This document shows, piece by piece, positions 12,201 through 20,257 of a DNA stretch of 64,000 bases (within the stretch, counting starts at the first letter, position 1; each line of letters starts with the position of its first letter). The position numbers and the translations under genes are program-made. This DNA is from Allolobophora icterica. Its lineage: Eukaryota > Annelida > Clitellata > Crassiclitellata > Lumbricidae. The notes under the pieces were generated by a model that saw only the letters and a list, made by a program, of their open reading frames with translations, did no database searches and was not told the DNA's origin. The stretch lies in contig OY744605.1 of NCBI GenBank assembly GCA_963556255.1, forward strand, positions 12,219,140 to 12,283,139, given 5' to 3'.

Positions 12201-15200
12201 GATGAGTTTGATCCAAGTGGAGTTTCATCCATGTTTTGCAAATTGAGAAAATTCAAACATGCAATAGAATGCTTAAACTCCTTAAAGTGATGACATCACC
12301 AATTCACATTGTCACAAATCTCACAATAAACCACCACATTATTTTATTAGTAATCCACAAAGTGAATTGTGAAAGAAAATGCTAAAAATATGCACAATAC
12401 GATCACACTAGCACAACTGAAGGGGCTGAAAATGCCCCCGCCCCCAGGGTATGCAATGAAGTCTCAACTGGGGTCCTAAGAAATACTAGGGGGTTTAACC
12501 CCCCAACAATTCTCACCCTGTGTATGTACTATGTATCTATCTATATATATGTGTGCGTGTATATGCATGTATGTATGTATGTATACTATGTCTGTCTAAA
12601 AGTATATTTGTTTAGATCAGTTAGAGAGCCATATGTGCAGCACTTTTGTGAGGTACTTAAACTATGCTAACTGTCTTAATACATTCATACATACATACAC
12701 ACATACATACATACACATACATACATACATACATACATACATACATACATACATACATACATACACACAAATGTATGACACTGTATATATGCATGCATGC
12801 ATGCATCTGGTCATTTTTATAGCACTTGCCAGAAGTGCTTGATTCATGCGAGAATGACACAGGATAAATTTTCCATATATTCCATCTTTCTCACACAACC
12901 AGAACACAGATAACAGACGGCTCTTCCTTCTCCATGATATCGATGGGAACCTAGGTGCAATATTAATTGCCATGATAAAAAGAAGAATCCTTGAGCTAGC
13001 GTAGAGAGGCAGCCATGGGTATGAAGCGTTAACAACTTCATTTTCCTTCTTATTATTAAACAGACCCTACACAGATAAGCAATGGGCTCAAAGGCACTTG
13101 CAAGGATCTCACAATACTCAACCATATGATATCAATGTGTGCAAATCAATGTAAAGAAGAAAACCTGGACACAATGCAGGTTTTGGCATATGTGGTTGGA
13201 AAGGCAGTCCCCTCCAGTGATATTTCAGTTAACTGAAATAGAAACTGAAACGAAAATTATGAATTTCCGTTTAACGAAAACTGAAACGGAAACGGAAATT
13301 ATTTGCAAAACGGAAACTGAATAGAAACGGAAATGATGATGTCAAAACGAAATAGAAATGATAATTAATTCCGAACGGAAATTGTTGAAAATAAGTAAAA
13401 CATTTTCTGCGTTTGTACTGGGTTTCATTTGGGCTAAATCGCTGGCTACCTAACTCTAGGGGTTTGGGCGGACCATTTATTCTGGTTATTATTCGATATC
13501 CATGCATCGAAATCTATATTGTCTGTTAGAGTTAGGTTGCTAAGTTTTCCATTGAGAATGAGTTTATCGCGACTATTGGCTGGACGCAAGCGCGAAAGCG
13601 GTTTGGCAGTATTTTGTTTATGATGAGAAAACGAAAAAGAGTTCGTGTTTAGTGAAAGTTGGATCAGACGTTAACAATAAACCATGTGGACTGCAGCTTG
13701 TCGGCGAGAATTCGATTAATCTGAAGGTAACATATCTATCATAATATTCCGAAACTTGCATGTGTCACGCCTTAGGCGGAGTGTAACTGGGCCTGGGCCG
13801 CAAATTAGACAGGCCCACAAATAATAGACGTACAGACGCACAGCCACACCTCTTCACATACTCTAATTCATCCAATCCGCCGTCTTCCAAGCGTTCTCTA
13901 GACCAGAGGTCCTCAAACGGTGGTACGCGTACCACTAGTGTCCCACCAGGTCGCTAAGTGGTACGCGAAAAAAAATTTCTATGAGTTCATGCTCATCTTT
14001 ATCAATTTTTCCCATCTTTCTTTGATAAGTAGGCCTAATTAACTATTGAAGCCACTATTCTACGTAACCGTAATTGTAATCTCCAAACTTCTAAAGTGCC
14101 ACTCGAAGGCCAAGCGCAGGGCACCAACCTAATACGAGCGCTATTCACGTCCACCATGCGCTTCTTTAAACTCTTACAATTTTCTATGAGTTTTGCCCAT
14201 CTTCTTTCTGCGTCCACCATGCGCTTCTTCTTAAAAGTTTAAATTTCTCTACCCTAATTGCAAAGGGTCTTCGCGCTCGTCTGTTGTTTTTGATCTGACC
14301 TCTGCTGGTGGTAAGGCGATATTCGATTTTTTTACCTGGTGGTACAATAAAAATACAGTTTGAGAACCGCTGTTGTCTGTCAACGCAAATATAGGCCCTA
14401 TCTATGTAGAAACTGAAACTGAAATTTTCCAGAAACTGAAACGAAAACGGAAATTTTTTAAAACTGAAACTGTAATAGAAACTGAAATTATTTCAAAACT
14501 GAAACTTGAACTGAAATAGAAATTACGAACCCAAAACTGAATAAAAACTGAAACTGTAATTATTTTCAAAACTGAAATATCACTGGTCCCCTCCCTAGTG
14601 GTTTAATCTTCCCATCAACAGTGTACGGTCACTGTAATTGTAATCACGACAGTTTCTATCTATAGCATCGTCAGTAGCAAGCTACTTCTAGGATGCTTCA
14701 CACTGTCAGCGCAAATGCTGAGAGTTACATAGAAAGTACATTTTTAACTGGCGATGGTTATTGTACACAATTTATAGCTCAGCTCAATAGGGGGCGCAAG
14801 TGTAACAGGAAAAAATCATAGTGCCCCGGTGGCGATTTCAACACCTGACCTCTGGGTTGACAGTGCAGCATGTTTACCATACACCCCCTGACACCCACAT
14901 ATTCTTATCCATAACGTACAACAAAATCACTTCAAGAAACATGAACACTACAGATGAAACTAATCATCTCTAAATCATTGAGTGGCGTTTAATAAATGTT
15001 CGATTACAAATTACAATCAAAAACTGCTGGAGACACTCACCAAATCCTCAGATGGACAGGCAAAGAGATTGGTAAACGTGATGACAATGTTCTTTGAAAA
15101 CCGTGTTGCAAACACGTCTTTCTCCGGTCCAAACTGTCTGCGCGACTGACGTATTATGGAGTCAACAACGTACAAACCAGGAACTTTGTACTCAGGACGA

Positions 15201-18200
15201 CACTGCAATGTTATGCAAATAACATGATACACTGTAATGTTACGCAAAGAATATGATACACTGCAATGTTATGCAAATAATATGATACACTGTAATGTTA
15301 CGCAAAGAACATGATACACTGTAATGTTATGCAAATAACATGATACACTGTAACGTTATGCAAAGAACATGATACACTGCAATGTTCTGCAAATAACATG
15401 ATACCCTGGAATGTTACACAAATAACTGACGTATTATGGAGTCAACAACGTATAAACCAGTACTTTGTACTCGGGACGACACTGCAATGTTATCCAAACA
15501 ACATGATACACTGCAATGTTATGCAAAGAACATGATACACTGCAATGTTCTGCAAATAACATGATACCCTGGAATGTTACACAAATAACTGACGTATTAT
15601 GGAGTCAACAACGTATAAACCAGTACTTTGTACTCGGGACGACACTGCAATGTTATCCAAACAACATGATACACTGCAATGTTATGCAAATAACATGATA
15701 CACTGCAATGTTCTGCAAATAACATGATACCCTGGAATGTTACACAAATAACTGACGTATTATGGAGTCAACAACGTATAAACCAGTACTTTGTACTCGG
15801 GACGACACTGCAATGTTATCCAAACAACATGATACACTGCAATGTTATGCAAAGAACATGATACACTGCAATGTTCTGCAAATAACATGATACCCTGGAA
15901 TGTTACACAAATAACTGACGTATTATGGAGTCAACAACGTATAAACCAGTACTTTGTACTCGGGACGACACTGCAATGTTATCCAAATAACATGATACAC
16001 TGCAATGTTATGCAAAGAACATGATACACTGCAATGTTCTGCAAATAACATGATACCCTGGAATGTTACACAAATAACTGACGTATTATGGAGTCAACAA
16101 CGTATAAACCAGTACTTTGTACTCGGGACGACACTGCAATGTTATCCAAATAACATGATACACTGCAATGTTATGCAAAGAACATGATACACTGCAATGT
16201 TCTGCAAATAACATGATACCCTGGAATGTTACACAAATAACTGACGTATTATGGAGTCAACAACGTATAAACCAGTACTTTGTACTCGGGACGACACTGC
16301 AATGTTATCCAAATAACATGATGCACTGCAGTGTTATGCAAATAACACGATACCCTGGAATGTTACACAAAAAACATGATACACTGTAATGTTACCGAAA
16401 TAAGATGATACACTGTAATCTTACACAAATAACATGAGACTACACAAATAACATGATAAACTGTAATGTTACACAAAAAACATAATACACTGTAATGTTA
16501 CACAAATAACATTATAATATAATCACACTTCTAGTGTGCCACTCAGACCTGTAGTAACCTTCAGTACAAAATACAACTGGCAACTAACGAAAACGACAAC
16601 TTGCATCTATGCTACAGAAAATAAGAGGGTTTCTGGCAGGTTTTTAAACATTGCCTTTTAAATATTACCTTTTGTATAAATTTTTCGACACTTTGAACAA
16701 CATGTTTGTAGAATTTGATGGCTTTCATCGCAGTCTTGGTTATCTGGTTCATTTTGGCCTTAGATACCGGTGGCTTGAGGTCGTATAAAGAGCAAAGCTA
16801 CACAAACAACACACCAGCTTTATTCTAAACCAATCAAATTTATAATGAACTATTCTACTCAAGGCACGATAAAATGACTTCACTCAGGTCTACACAACCC
16901 ACAATTACATGTCAGATCAAAATCCACAAAAATTAAGGCACCCACTCAGAGCATGAGCTATATTGTTACCAATCAGTAACTTCTATAGTGCCAGTGTCTA
17001 ATGCACAAGGCATCAACGGATGGTTCACCAAAACCCCAAGTTTTTAATCGGGTCAACATCCAGAAGATCAGAAGTCCATTGAGCCAGAGAGACTGCTGAT
17101 ATAGTGAATAAGCAGTTTGATAATTTAGGTAAGTCTCAAGTTGCAAAAAATTACACAGAACGAGCAAATACAGTAAGAAAATTCCAAAATTTTGGTTCAG
17201 CAAATGGAAAAGCTTGATCACCAAGCAAATTTCTAGTTCCAGGCACCACAAATCATTGAAACATATGAGCCTTTTATCCATTATATAGGGTGGAAGCCAA
17301 CTGAGTAATACTGCCACCCTAGATAGTTCGCCTTTTCTTACATGAGGCTTAAGGAAAAATTATTAGAAGTAACCCACTCCTTTATTGTCTATTTAGATTC
17401 CTAAGTTCTAGCACAGTCGATGGAGATTGTGGCTGAAGTGCCAACATGACTATGGCAAACTAATGATATCATACCTTTCCTCAACATTTCACCTGGTGTT
17501 TTTACTCAGTTGCAGAACAATATAAGATGAAGGGCTGAGTGAGCACTAACCCAGCTTCCTATTGCTTAATTTCAGTGCCCCTGCCAACTTATTATCAATC
17601 AGTCAATCAATCAATCAATCAATCAAATTTCTAAAACAGAGGCTTTCCCGACCCAGGCCAAGCAGGAAAAGCAGTCTTGAGGAGCCGATAGAACGGTGCG
17701 GGAAAGACCAGAGGGAGGTGACACACCTCCAGAGAAAGCCCGTTTCACATCGCAGGGCCAACAACATGGAAAGCCCGGTGCTCCATTGTAGTTCTACGGG
17801 CAAAAGGAACAGCCAGATCACCGTGGGCGGCAGAGCGAAGAAGATAGCGACCGCAATAGGACAGAGCTCCCACAAGTAAGCGGGCGATGCGCCCAAAAGG
17901 CACAGGTCTCCAGACCAAGGAAGAGATCCGGAAGCAGATGTGCTGTGGGAAGCGAAGCCAGTTGACACCAGCATTTAGTGTGAGAAGCAGTCATTCTTTG
18001 GAGAACCCTCAATGAGACTGCAGCCGCCTGGTAAACTTGCTCAAGCCGGCAATAGTCAAGTCGGCTTAGGGCAAATGCATGGATGAGAGTGATTGCTGCA
18101 TCAAGAGTCAGTGAGAGCGGGACTACCCACAGCTGGCAGAGCTGGTAAAAGCAATTCCAGCTGACCAAATCTACATGATAGGCCAGAGACAGCTCCTGAT

Positions 18201-19827
18201 CCAGGAGAACCCCCAGATCATGAATAGCGCTACAATACCATAAACGGGAACTCTTGGCCAGCTGCTACGTTGTGCCAAGACAGATAAACTGGGTTTTTAG
18301 AGCGTTAAGGCAGACCCGATTTGATGACATCCATATGGCAAGCACATCCATGGCCCCCTGCATGGTCCGAGCAGCAGCAGAGGGGATATAGTGCAGGACT
18401 GCAGGTAGACCTGGGTATCAACAGCACAAAGATGACTCAGTACCCCATAAGAAGTCAGGAGAGTACTAATGTCTGAGGTATAGGGTATATATGGCACAGG
18501 AGCCTAGACAGAGCCCTGTGGGAGTCCGAATGAAGCTGGGGCCCAAGTGAACCTGCTGCATCCCACCACCACCACACAGGAAGTGCACCCCGACAGAAAG
18601 GAGGCAAGCCAAATGAGAAATGCACCAGAGAGCCCAAAAGAGGTCAAGAGACGTTGAGACAGGATATCCGAAGGCTGCACTGACATCAAAGATGGCCAAC
18701 AGGGTCACCCGGGATCTGTCGATGGCACCATGTAAAAAACCAAAGTGGCCACCATCACCATCCATAGCACTAACATAATCATCATTGCTGTGGGCATGGT
18801 AGCCGATAAGTTAGAGCACTAGGCCTGTAATGTGGAGAGTATGGGTTCGAGCCTCTACTCAGGTGGACACTACATAGGGACCTTGAGCAAGTCCTTCATG
18901 CACAATTGCTCACTGATGCTCAGCGCCATCGATGTTCCATTTTACGGTCTAGTGTACACTTCCCAAACTTTGGAAGGAGGACAATATCAAATGCAATTGT
19001 ATCACATTGTATTAAATGCAGTTGTAATATATATCATCATTATTATATTGTACTGCCTAAATTATAGCAGTTTAAATAAATTTTCATCATTTAAACACTT
19101 CTGCAAAGTTCATTATAATTAATTTAAATTCAGTCAATATAAATATATCAAAAACTAGTGCAAGAGAGGAATGTAGATGATGGATGGGGCTGAGCAAATG
19201 AAAAAAGAACACCCTTTTCTTCTGCCTTGGCTGTCGTACAGAGCTATACAAATTGTCTTATTATTATTATAATAATTGTTATTACTACTATGAATTTCAA
19301 GGTGGATAGACTATTAGACAATGAGCTGGAAAAGTTCTCCATGCATTGCAGAGACCTGGTTATTAACAAAACCGCTTCTCACAGATCCAAAACACTCTCC
19401 ATTATAATAGAAGTCATGAAAATTCATATCATATCATTCATATCATATATATCGTACCATTCAAACCGTGTCATATCTAAACTGTTTAGCTAGATTATTC
19501 GTCTTGGTCAACGGTGAACGTAACACGTTTGTTTTAAAACGTCTTCCGACACTTCCCAGAAATGTGGTCCCGAGGTCGAACAATCATCTGGCCGTGAAGC
19601 CAACATAACCACAGCAATCCAAGACGACACCTTGTTTAATCTCCAAACGTCGTGCATTATACTTAACGAAAATTGCGTTCTATCCAACGATGCCTTACCG
19701 GTGTTTAGAAATACCAAATTTACAGTCATATCTCCATCCATCTGCATAGTAATATGAAAATCATTAGTGAACGAGTTTATATTCACGGCATTTTTACCTC
19801 TGCATTGAATGCTTTGACTGCCTCCAT
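72..19827 (-). CDS. SCAF4/SCAF8: SCAF4/SCAF8-type SR-related CTD-associated factor, 15 exons, 3' end beyond window
   Basis: Coding exons in transcript order are 19798-19827, 16669-16797, 15041-15202, 9585-9702, 8394-8566, 7744-7980, 7310-7392, 6433-6916, 5739-5866, 4254-4328, 3464-3567, 2882-2979, 1889-1996, 1414-1579 and 72-218. They total 2,242 nt (747 codons plus one base) and every junction keeps phase. Residues 1 to about 140 form a CTD-interaction domain (MEAVKAFNAE start, PEYKVPGLYVVDSIIRQSR, VLNLWQKN). Residues about 205-310 are Gln-rich then acidic, 312-472 are very acidic, 505-560 are Ser-Arg/Lys rich, and 576-650 form an RRM followed by a conserved IELGVTYIPWEK block. In vertebrates this family binds phosphorylated RNA polymerase II CTD and prevents early polyadenylation. 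Invertebrates commonly have one gene for the vertebrate pair, so paralogue assignment is not attempted. The C-terminal part lies left of the window. Confidence 0.95.
283..477 (+). repeat. About 45-bp minisatellite, 5 copies, SCAF intron 14
   Basis: Diverged units contain GGGAACCAGATTAAGGAGAT and an ACATGGTTAGACT block. The same unit occurs in reverse orientation at 3184-3290. Confidence 0.85.
1030..1263. mobile_element. Foldback MITE-like element, SCAF intron 14
   Basis: Imperfect inverted arms of about 65 bp: AGGTAAAGTAAGGTAATATCC on the left, the reverse complement of GGATAATACTTTACTTTACCT on the right. Both arms include an AGGCCCTAAGG/CCTTAGGGCCT block. There is no coding content. The superfamily is unassigned. 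Confidence 0.7.
1414..1579 (-). CDS. SCAF4/SCAF8: SCAF exon 14, conserved post-RRM block
   Basis: The exon encodes VAWAPGVGIK, IELGVTYIPWEK and LLDGGVLDEDSI, matching the highly conserved segment after the RRM of SCAF4/8. The acceptor is CTACACAG and the donor is GCAG/GTAGAC; 166 nt, ending in phase 1. Confidence 0.95.
1889..1996 (-). CDS. SCAF4/SCAF8: SCAF exon 13, RRM second half (RNP1)
   Basis: The exon encodes LIPPRGCAFVCFNTRKEASK (RNP1) and ALEMLKGIKLLSNTLK. The acceptor is TTTACAG and the donor is AAG/GTGAGT; 108 nt, phase 0 on both sides. Confidence 0.95.
2395..2707 (+). mobile_element. L2-type LINE 3' fragments (C-terminal ORF2 remnant and tail)
   Basis: A short tail (GATTGGTGCTACATAAATA) is followed by a degenerate C-terminal ORF2 segment, MAQHSAFACTGAALWNNLPL. 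That corresponds to the F-S-V-x-G-P-x-x-W-N-x-L-P signature of L2/CR1 proteins. It ends in an L2 tail with CAATA-type repeats. It lies antisense inside SCAF intron 12. Confidence 0.75.
2882..2979 (-). CDS. SCAF4/SCAF8: SCAF exon 12, RRM first half (RNP2)
   Basis: The exon encodes CSTTVWIGHLNKQTTEEDLQ, the RNP2 strand and first RRM helix. The acceptor TTTTAG/TTTGCAG was preferred to the GCAG four bases downstream because only it keeps the conserved frame. The donor is AAT/GTACGA; 98 nt. Confidence 0.92.
3184..3290 (-). repeat. Inverted copies of the 45-bp minisatellite, SCAF intron 11
   Basis: Three units contain ATCTCCTTAATCTGG and TTCCCTAGTCTAA, the reverse complement of the array at 283-477. 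Confidence 0.8.
3464..3567 (-). CDS. SCAF4/SCAF8: SCAF exon 11, basic helix before RRM
   Basis: The exon encodes EKQKAKKERDRKNRGLPPLK, matching the ERRQKGLPQVK block that precedes the RRM in vertebrate family members. The donor is AGCA/GTAAGC; 104 nt, ending in phase 1. Confidence 0.88.
3735..3985 (+). repeat. TACCATGTAC minisatellite interrupted by an L2 tail
   Basis: Repeats of TACCATGTACC/TACCTACCATGTACTTACC lie at 3735-3830 and again at 3950-3985. The intervening segment ends in an L2 tail (AGAAGCGCTTTATAAATGCC) with CAATA repeats, so the LINE fragment apparently inserted into the minisatellite. Confidence 0.7.
4254..4328 (-). CDS. SCAF4/SCAF8: SCAF exon 10, Ser-Arg/Lys exon
   Basis: The exon encodes TPSCSRSRSTSRERRRKS and NKDRK, an RS-type segment like the one before the RRM in vertebrate SCAF8. 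The acceptor is CATTCTAG and the donor is AAAAG/GTGCAG; 75 nt. Confidence 0.85.
4690..5570 (+). pseudogene. Degenerate L2-type reverse transcriptase fragment, SCAF intron 9
   Basis: Broken frames on the plus strand include LALF/FNVSAAFDTVDHSIPLQR, the palm-domain motif A region of L2-clade RT. Frameshifts and stops abound, and no intact frame or tail is left. Confidence 0.7.
5739..5866 (-). CDS. SCAF4/SCAF8: SCAF exon 9, start of Ser-Arg region
   Basis: The exon encodes KRYISDDDCIIVESDSSDE followed by basic residues and RSASRSRSR. The acceptor is GCTTTCAG and the donor is CTAG/GTACGTGA; 128 nt, ending in phase 2. Confidence 0.88.
5990..6050 (+). repeat. L2-type 3' tail remnant
   Basis: CAGCGCCTCTGATGTTTTAT and GAGCGGTGCTGCATAAATG resemble the terminal hairpin of the L2 tails in this window. 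It lies in SCAF intron 8. Confidence 0.55.
6433..6916 (-). CDS. SCAF4/SCAF8: SCAF exon 8, long acidic low-complexity exon
   Basis: 161 codons dominated by Glu, Asp, Ser, Gln and Arg. There is no folded domain that I recognise. The acceptor is CTCTGTAG and the donor is CTCAG/GTTAGT. This is likely the disordered region between the CTD reader and the RRM. Confidence 0.85.
7030..7290 (-). repeat. Interspersed repeat with (TAA)n tail, SCAF intron 7
   Basis: An ATAATAATAATAA stretch is followed by TTTATTAATTCC, TGCAGTAAATTACA and a GGCAGCCTGCAAGGTGCCCA block. The same order occurs at 26573-26770, showing a dispersed family oriented with its AT-rich tail to the left. Confidence 0.65.
7310..7392 (-). 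CDS. SCAF4/SCAF8: SCAF exon 7, short acidic exon
   Basis: The exon encodes KLLEFDYGDSEEEGERR, corresponding to the KLLDRFDYDDE segment of vertebrate SCAF8. The donor GAAAG/GTATTT was chosen over the internal GAAG/GTGAAA because only the former keeps phase with exon 8. 83 nt, ending in phase 2. Confidence 0.85.
7744..7980 (-). CDS. SCAF4/SCAF8: SCAF exon 6, Gln-rich linker
   Basis: Residues 205-283 are Gln/Leu/Met rich (LLQQLLMQQMQMIQ, LTQLQDLTQQLL), as in the region after the CID of SCAF4/8. The donor is AAA/GTAAGG; 237 nt, phase 0 on both sides. Confidence 0.9.
8030..8345 (+). mobile_element. LINE 3' fragment (GHVxRMP...GRPRLRW type) with (GAT)n tail
   Basis: Degenerate plus-strand frames read WFGHVERMPVD and later GRPRLRWIDNI, the C-terminal signature seen in many I/RTE-like LINE proteins. 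The copy ends in a (GAT)n tail at 8325-8345. It lies antisense within SCAF intron 5. Confidence 0.65.
8394..8566 (-). CDS. SCAF4/SCAF8: SCAF exon 5, linker
   Basis: The codon split from exon 4 is completed as Val, followed by QKEIESVTGLAPSM and a stretch ending ILKVVAQMLQP, like the conserved short hydrophobic linker motif of the family. The acceptor is TTTTTTGTAG and the donor is CCG/GTAATA; 173 nt. Confidence 0.88.
8975..9480 (-). mobile_element. Degenerate antisense L2-type LINE 3' fragment, SCAF intron 4
   Basis: The block starting ACTTCTATTGTGCCAGTGTC then TGCACAAGGCATCAACCGATG recurs at 16976-17330. The reverse complement contains a TTTTTGGAACTCTCTCCC segment that fits a decayed x-W-N-S-L-P signature. 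Confidence 0.55.
9585..9702 (-). CDS. SCAF4/SCAF8: SCAF exon 4, end of CID
   Basis: Residues 108-146 read IIRVLNLWQKNGVYSASIV and then QPLLDL, the last CID helices. The acceptor is GCTGTTTAG and the donor is AAAAAG/GTAAAT; 118 nt, ending in phase 1. Confidence 0.94.
9850..10290 (+). repeat. 82-bp tandem repeat, about 5 copies, SCAF intron 3
   Basis: GATATCCCCAAACA recurs at 9883, 9964, 10051, 10132 and 10214, with alternating subtypes. Any reading frame across it is an accident of the repeat. Confidence 0.9.
10515..10745 (+). repeat. Polypyrimidine (TCTC/TCTG)n tract
   Basis: About 230 bp of CTCTCTGTCTCTCCC-type sequence. Transcribed from the SCAF strand it is polypurine. No coding interpretation is supported. 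Confidence 0.9.
11178..11600 (-). repeat. Probable antisense retroelement 3' region with (CTTA)n tail
   Basis: GTAAGTAAGTAAGTATAT is the reverse complement of the ATATACTTACTTACTTAC tail of the LINE ending near 21337. The adjacent 400 bp show no intact frame. Confidence 0.45.
11744..11814. mobile_element. 71-bp TTAA-flanked micro-MITE, copy 1
   Basis: TTAACATTCTAACGA on the left pairs with TCGTTAAAGTGTTAA on the right. The interior GAGCTGCATTG and CCCAGTC recur in the other copies. Confidence 0.75.
12160..12520 (+). repeat. Dispersed repeat shared with 59630-59990
   Basis: Shared blocks in the same order are GAATTGTAGAAAAA, CACACTAGCACAACTGA, GCAATGAAG and a GGGGTTTAACCCCCCAACAATTC-like hairpin. 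The class is not recognised. Confidence 0.6.
12540..12800 (+). repeat. (CATA)n/(TATG)n microsatellite cluster
   Basis: About 90 bp of CATACATACATA centred on 12690-12775, with shorter TATG and TGCA runs on either side. The reading frames across it are repeat artefacts. Confidence 0.9.
13215..14585. mobile_element. 1,371-bp non-autonomous hAT-type element with subterminal repeats
   Basis: The terminal inverted repeat CAGTGATATTTCAGTT is perfect at both ends. The flanking 8-bp duplication GTCCCCTC lies at 13207-13214 and 14586-14593. Both subterminal regions are arrays of GAAACTGAAACG-like units in opposite orientation. No transposase frame is seen. It lies in SCAF intron 3. Confidence 0.93.
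13903..14380. mobile_element. Second hAT-like MITE nested in the 13.2-14.6 kb element
   Basis: Ends CAGAGGTCCTCAAAC and GTTTGAGAACCGCTG form an imperfect terminal inverted repeat of a common hAT type. I could not find a matching 8-bp duplication. A direct repeat CGTCCACCATGCGCTTCTT lies inside at about 14148 and 14211. Confidence 0.65.
15041..15202 (-). CDS. SCAF4/SCAF8: SCAF exon 3, CID core
   Basis: Residues 54-107 carry the conserved PEYKVPGLYVVDSIIRQSR and FATRFSKNI segments. The acceptor is ACATTGCAG/TGTCGT and the donor is GATTTG/GTGAGT; 162 nt, phase 0. The first part of this exon and its acceptor are repeated six times in the preceding intron, in a form that has lost one base and is out of frame. 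Confidence 0.95.
15203..16520 (-). repeat. SCAF intron 2 satellite: 163-bp units carrying copies of the exon 3 acceptor
   Basis: The array mixes about 25-bp units (GATACACTGCAATGTTATGC) with a 163-bp higher-order unit repeated six times. Each higher-order unit holds 57 bp homologous to the start of exon 3 plus its acceptor. The pseudo-exon copies start at 15426, 15589, 15752, 15915, 16078 and 16241. All share one base deleted relative to exon 3, so splicing into them would shift the frame. Confidence 0.92.
16669..16797 (-). CDS. SCAF4/SCAF8: SCAF exon 2, CTD-interaction domain helices
   Basis: Residues 11-53 contain LYDLKPPVSKAKM and AIKFYKHVVQSVEKFIQK, the first helices of the CID fold. The acceptor is TTTGTGTAG and the donor is AAG/GTAATA; 129 nt, phase 0 on both sides. 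Confidence 0.95.
16970..17330 (-). mobile_element. Degenerate antisense L2-type LINE 3' fragment, SCAF intron 1
   Basis: Related to 8975-9480: AACTTCTATAGTGCCAGTGTC and TGCACAAGGCATCAACGGATG. No intact frame survives. Confidence 0.55.
17590..18785 (-). pseudogene. Degenerate L2-type LINE with RT domain, SCAF intron 1
   Basis: Read on the minus strand, broken frames give FDVSAAF, FGLPQGSV, WMSSN-like and FALSRLDYC segments in RT order. The copy ends in a (GATT)n tail (CAATCAATCAATCAATCAAT on the plus strand at 17599-17625). It is multiply frameshifted. Confidence 0.8.
18787..18960 (+). mobile_element. tRNA-derived SINE
   Basis: A pol III box-A-like segment (TGGTAGCCGATAAGTTAGAG) and a B box GGTTCGAGCC about 45 bp downstream are followed by CTTGAGCAAGTCCTTCATGC, a CORE/MIR-like body motif. 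The exact ends are uncertain. Confidence 0.6.
19798..19827 (-). CDS. SCAF4/SCAF8: SCAF exon 1 (start codon, MEAVKAFNAE)
   Basis: The ATG at 19827 opens MEAVKAFNAE, which matches the known N terminus of the family. The donor GTAAAAATG follows and the phase is 0. The next exon is about 3 kb away across a LINE/SINE-filled intron. Confidence 0.92.
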
Positions 19828-20257
19828 TGTGCAGAAAATCGGGTAATTAGGAGTCGGCAAATAATTTTAATTCATTTAGTAATTAAATTCTAGTAATTCG
19901 TAATAAACCAAGTCTCATTATTGTCTGTGGAAATAGCGGAAGCACAAGCACTTGTTCGGGACAAGTTTCTGTAGCGCCTATCATACGCCGACTCGAAAGT
20001 GTACAGCTAGCGCACCCAAATTAACGTATGCTAAGGAAAGTGAATGGCAATTAAAGTATTTGAAAATATAATTTTCTTTTGGCAAAATATGTTATTGCGT
20101 TATTAAAGATACACCGAATAGTTGTGAAATCTAAGCTATTGCGCAGTATGCAATGCCGCGAAGATATTTGTATAGCGCCAGACTTTAGCCACAACTAAGT
20201 GAACTAACCTTTAGTGGTACATGTGGATCTATCACCTACTTAACTTCATGCGTCCGC
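19828..20257. promoter_or_regulatory. Presumed SCAF 5' UTR/promoter region
   Basis: This interval is directly upstream of the SCAF start codon. It is AT-rich and I see no repeat or conserved reading frame in it. No TATA box or initiator can be assigned with confidence. Confidence 0.35.

Noticed and set aside
12633..12973. Tyr/Thr/His and Cys/Met-rich frames on both strands
   Set aside because: They are translations of the (CATA)n microsatellite.
13903..14380. A confirmed 8-bp duplication for the nested element
   Set aside because: CTCTAGAC and TTGTCTGT do not match, so only the termini are claimed.
15516..16389. Four near-identical 60-73 residue plus-strand frames
   Set aside because: They are products of the 163-bp repeat period and lie antisense to the real SCAF exon homology.
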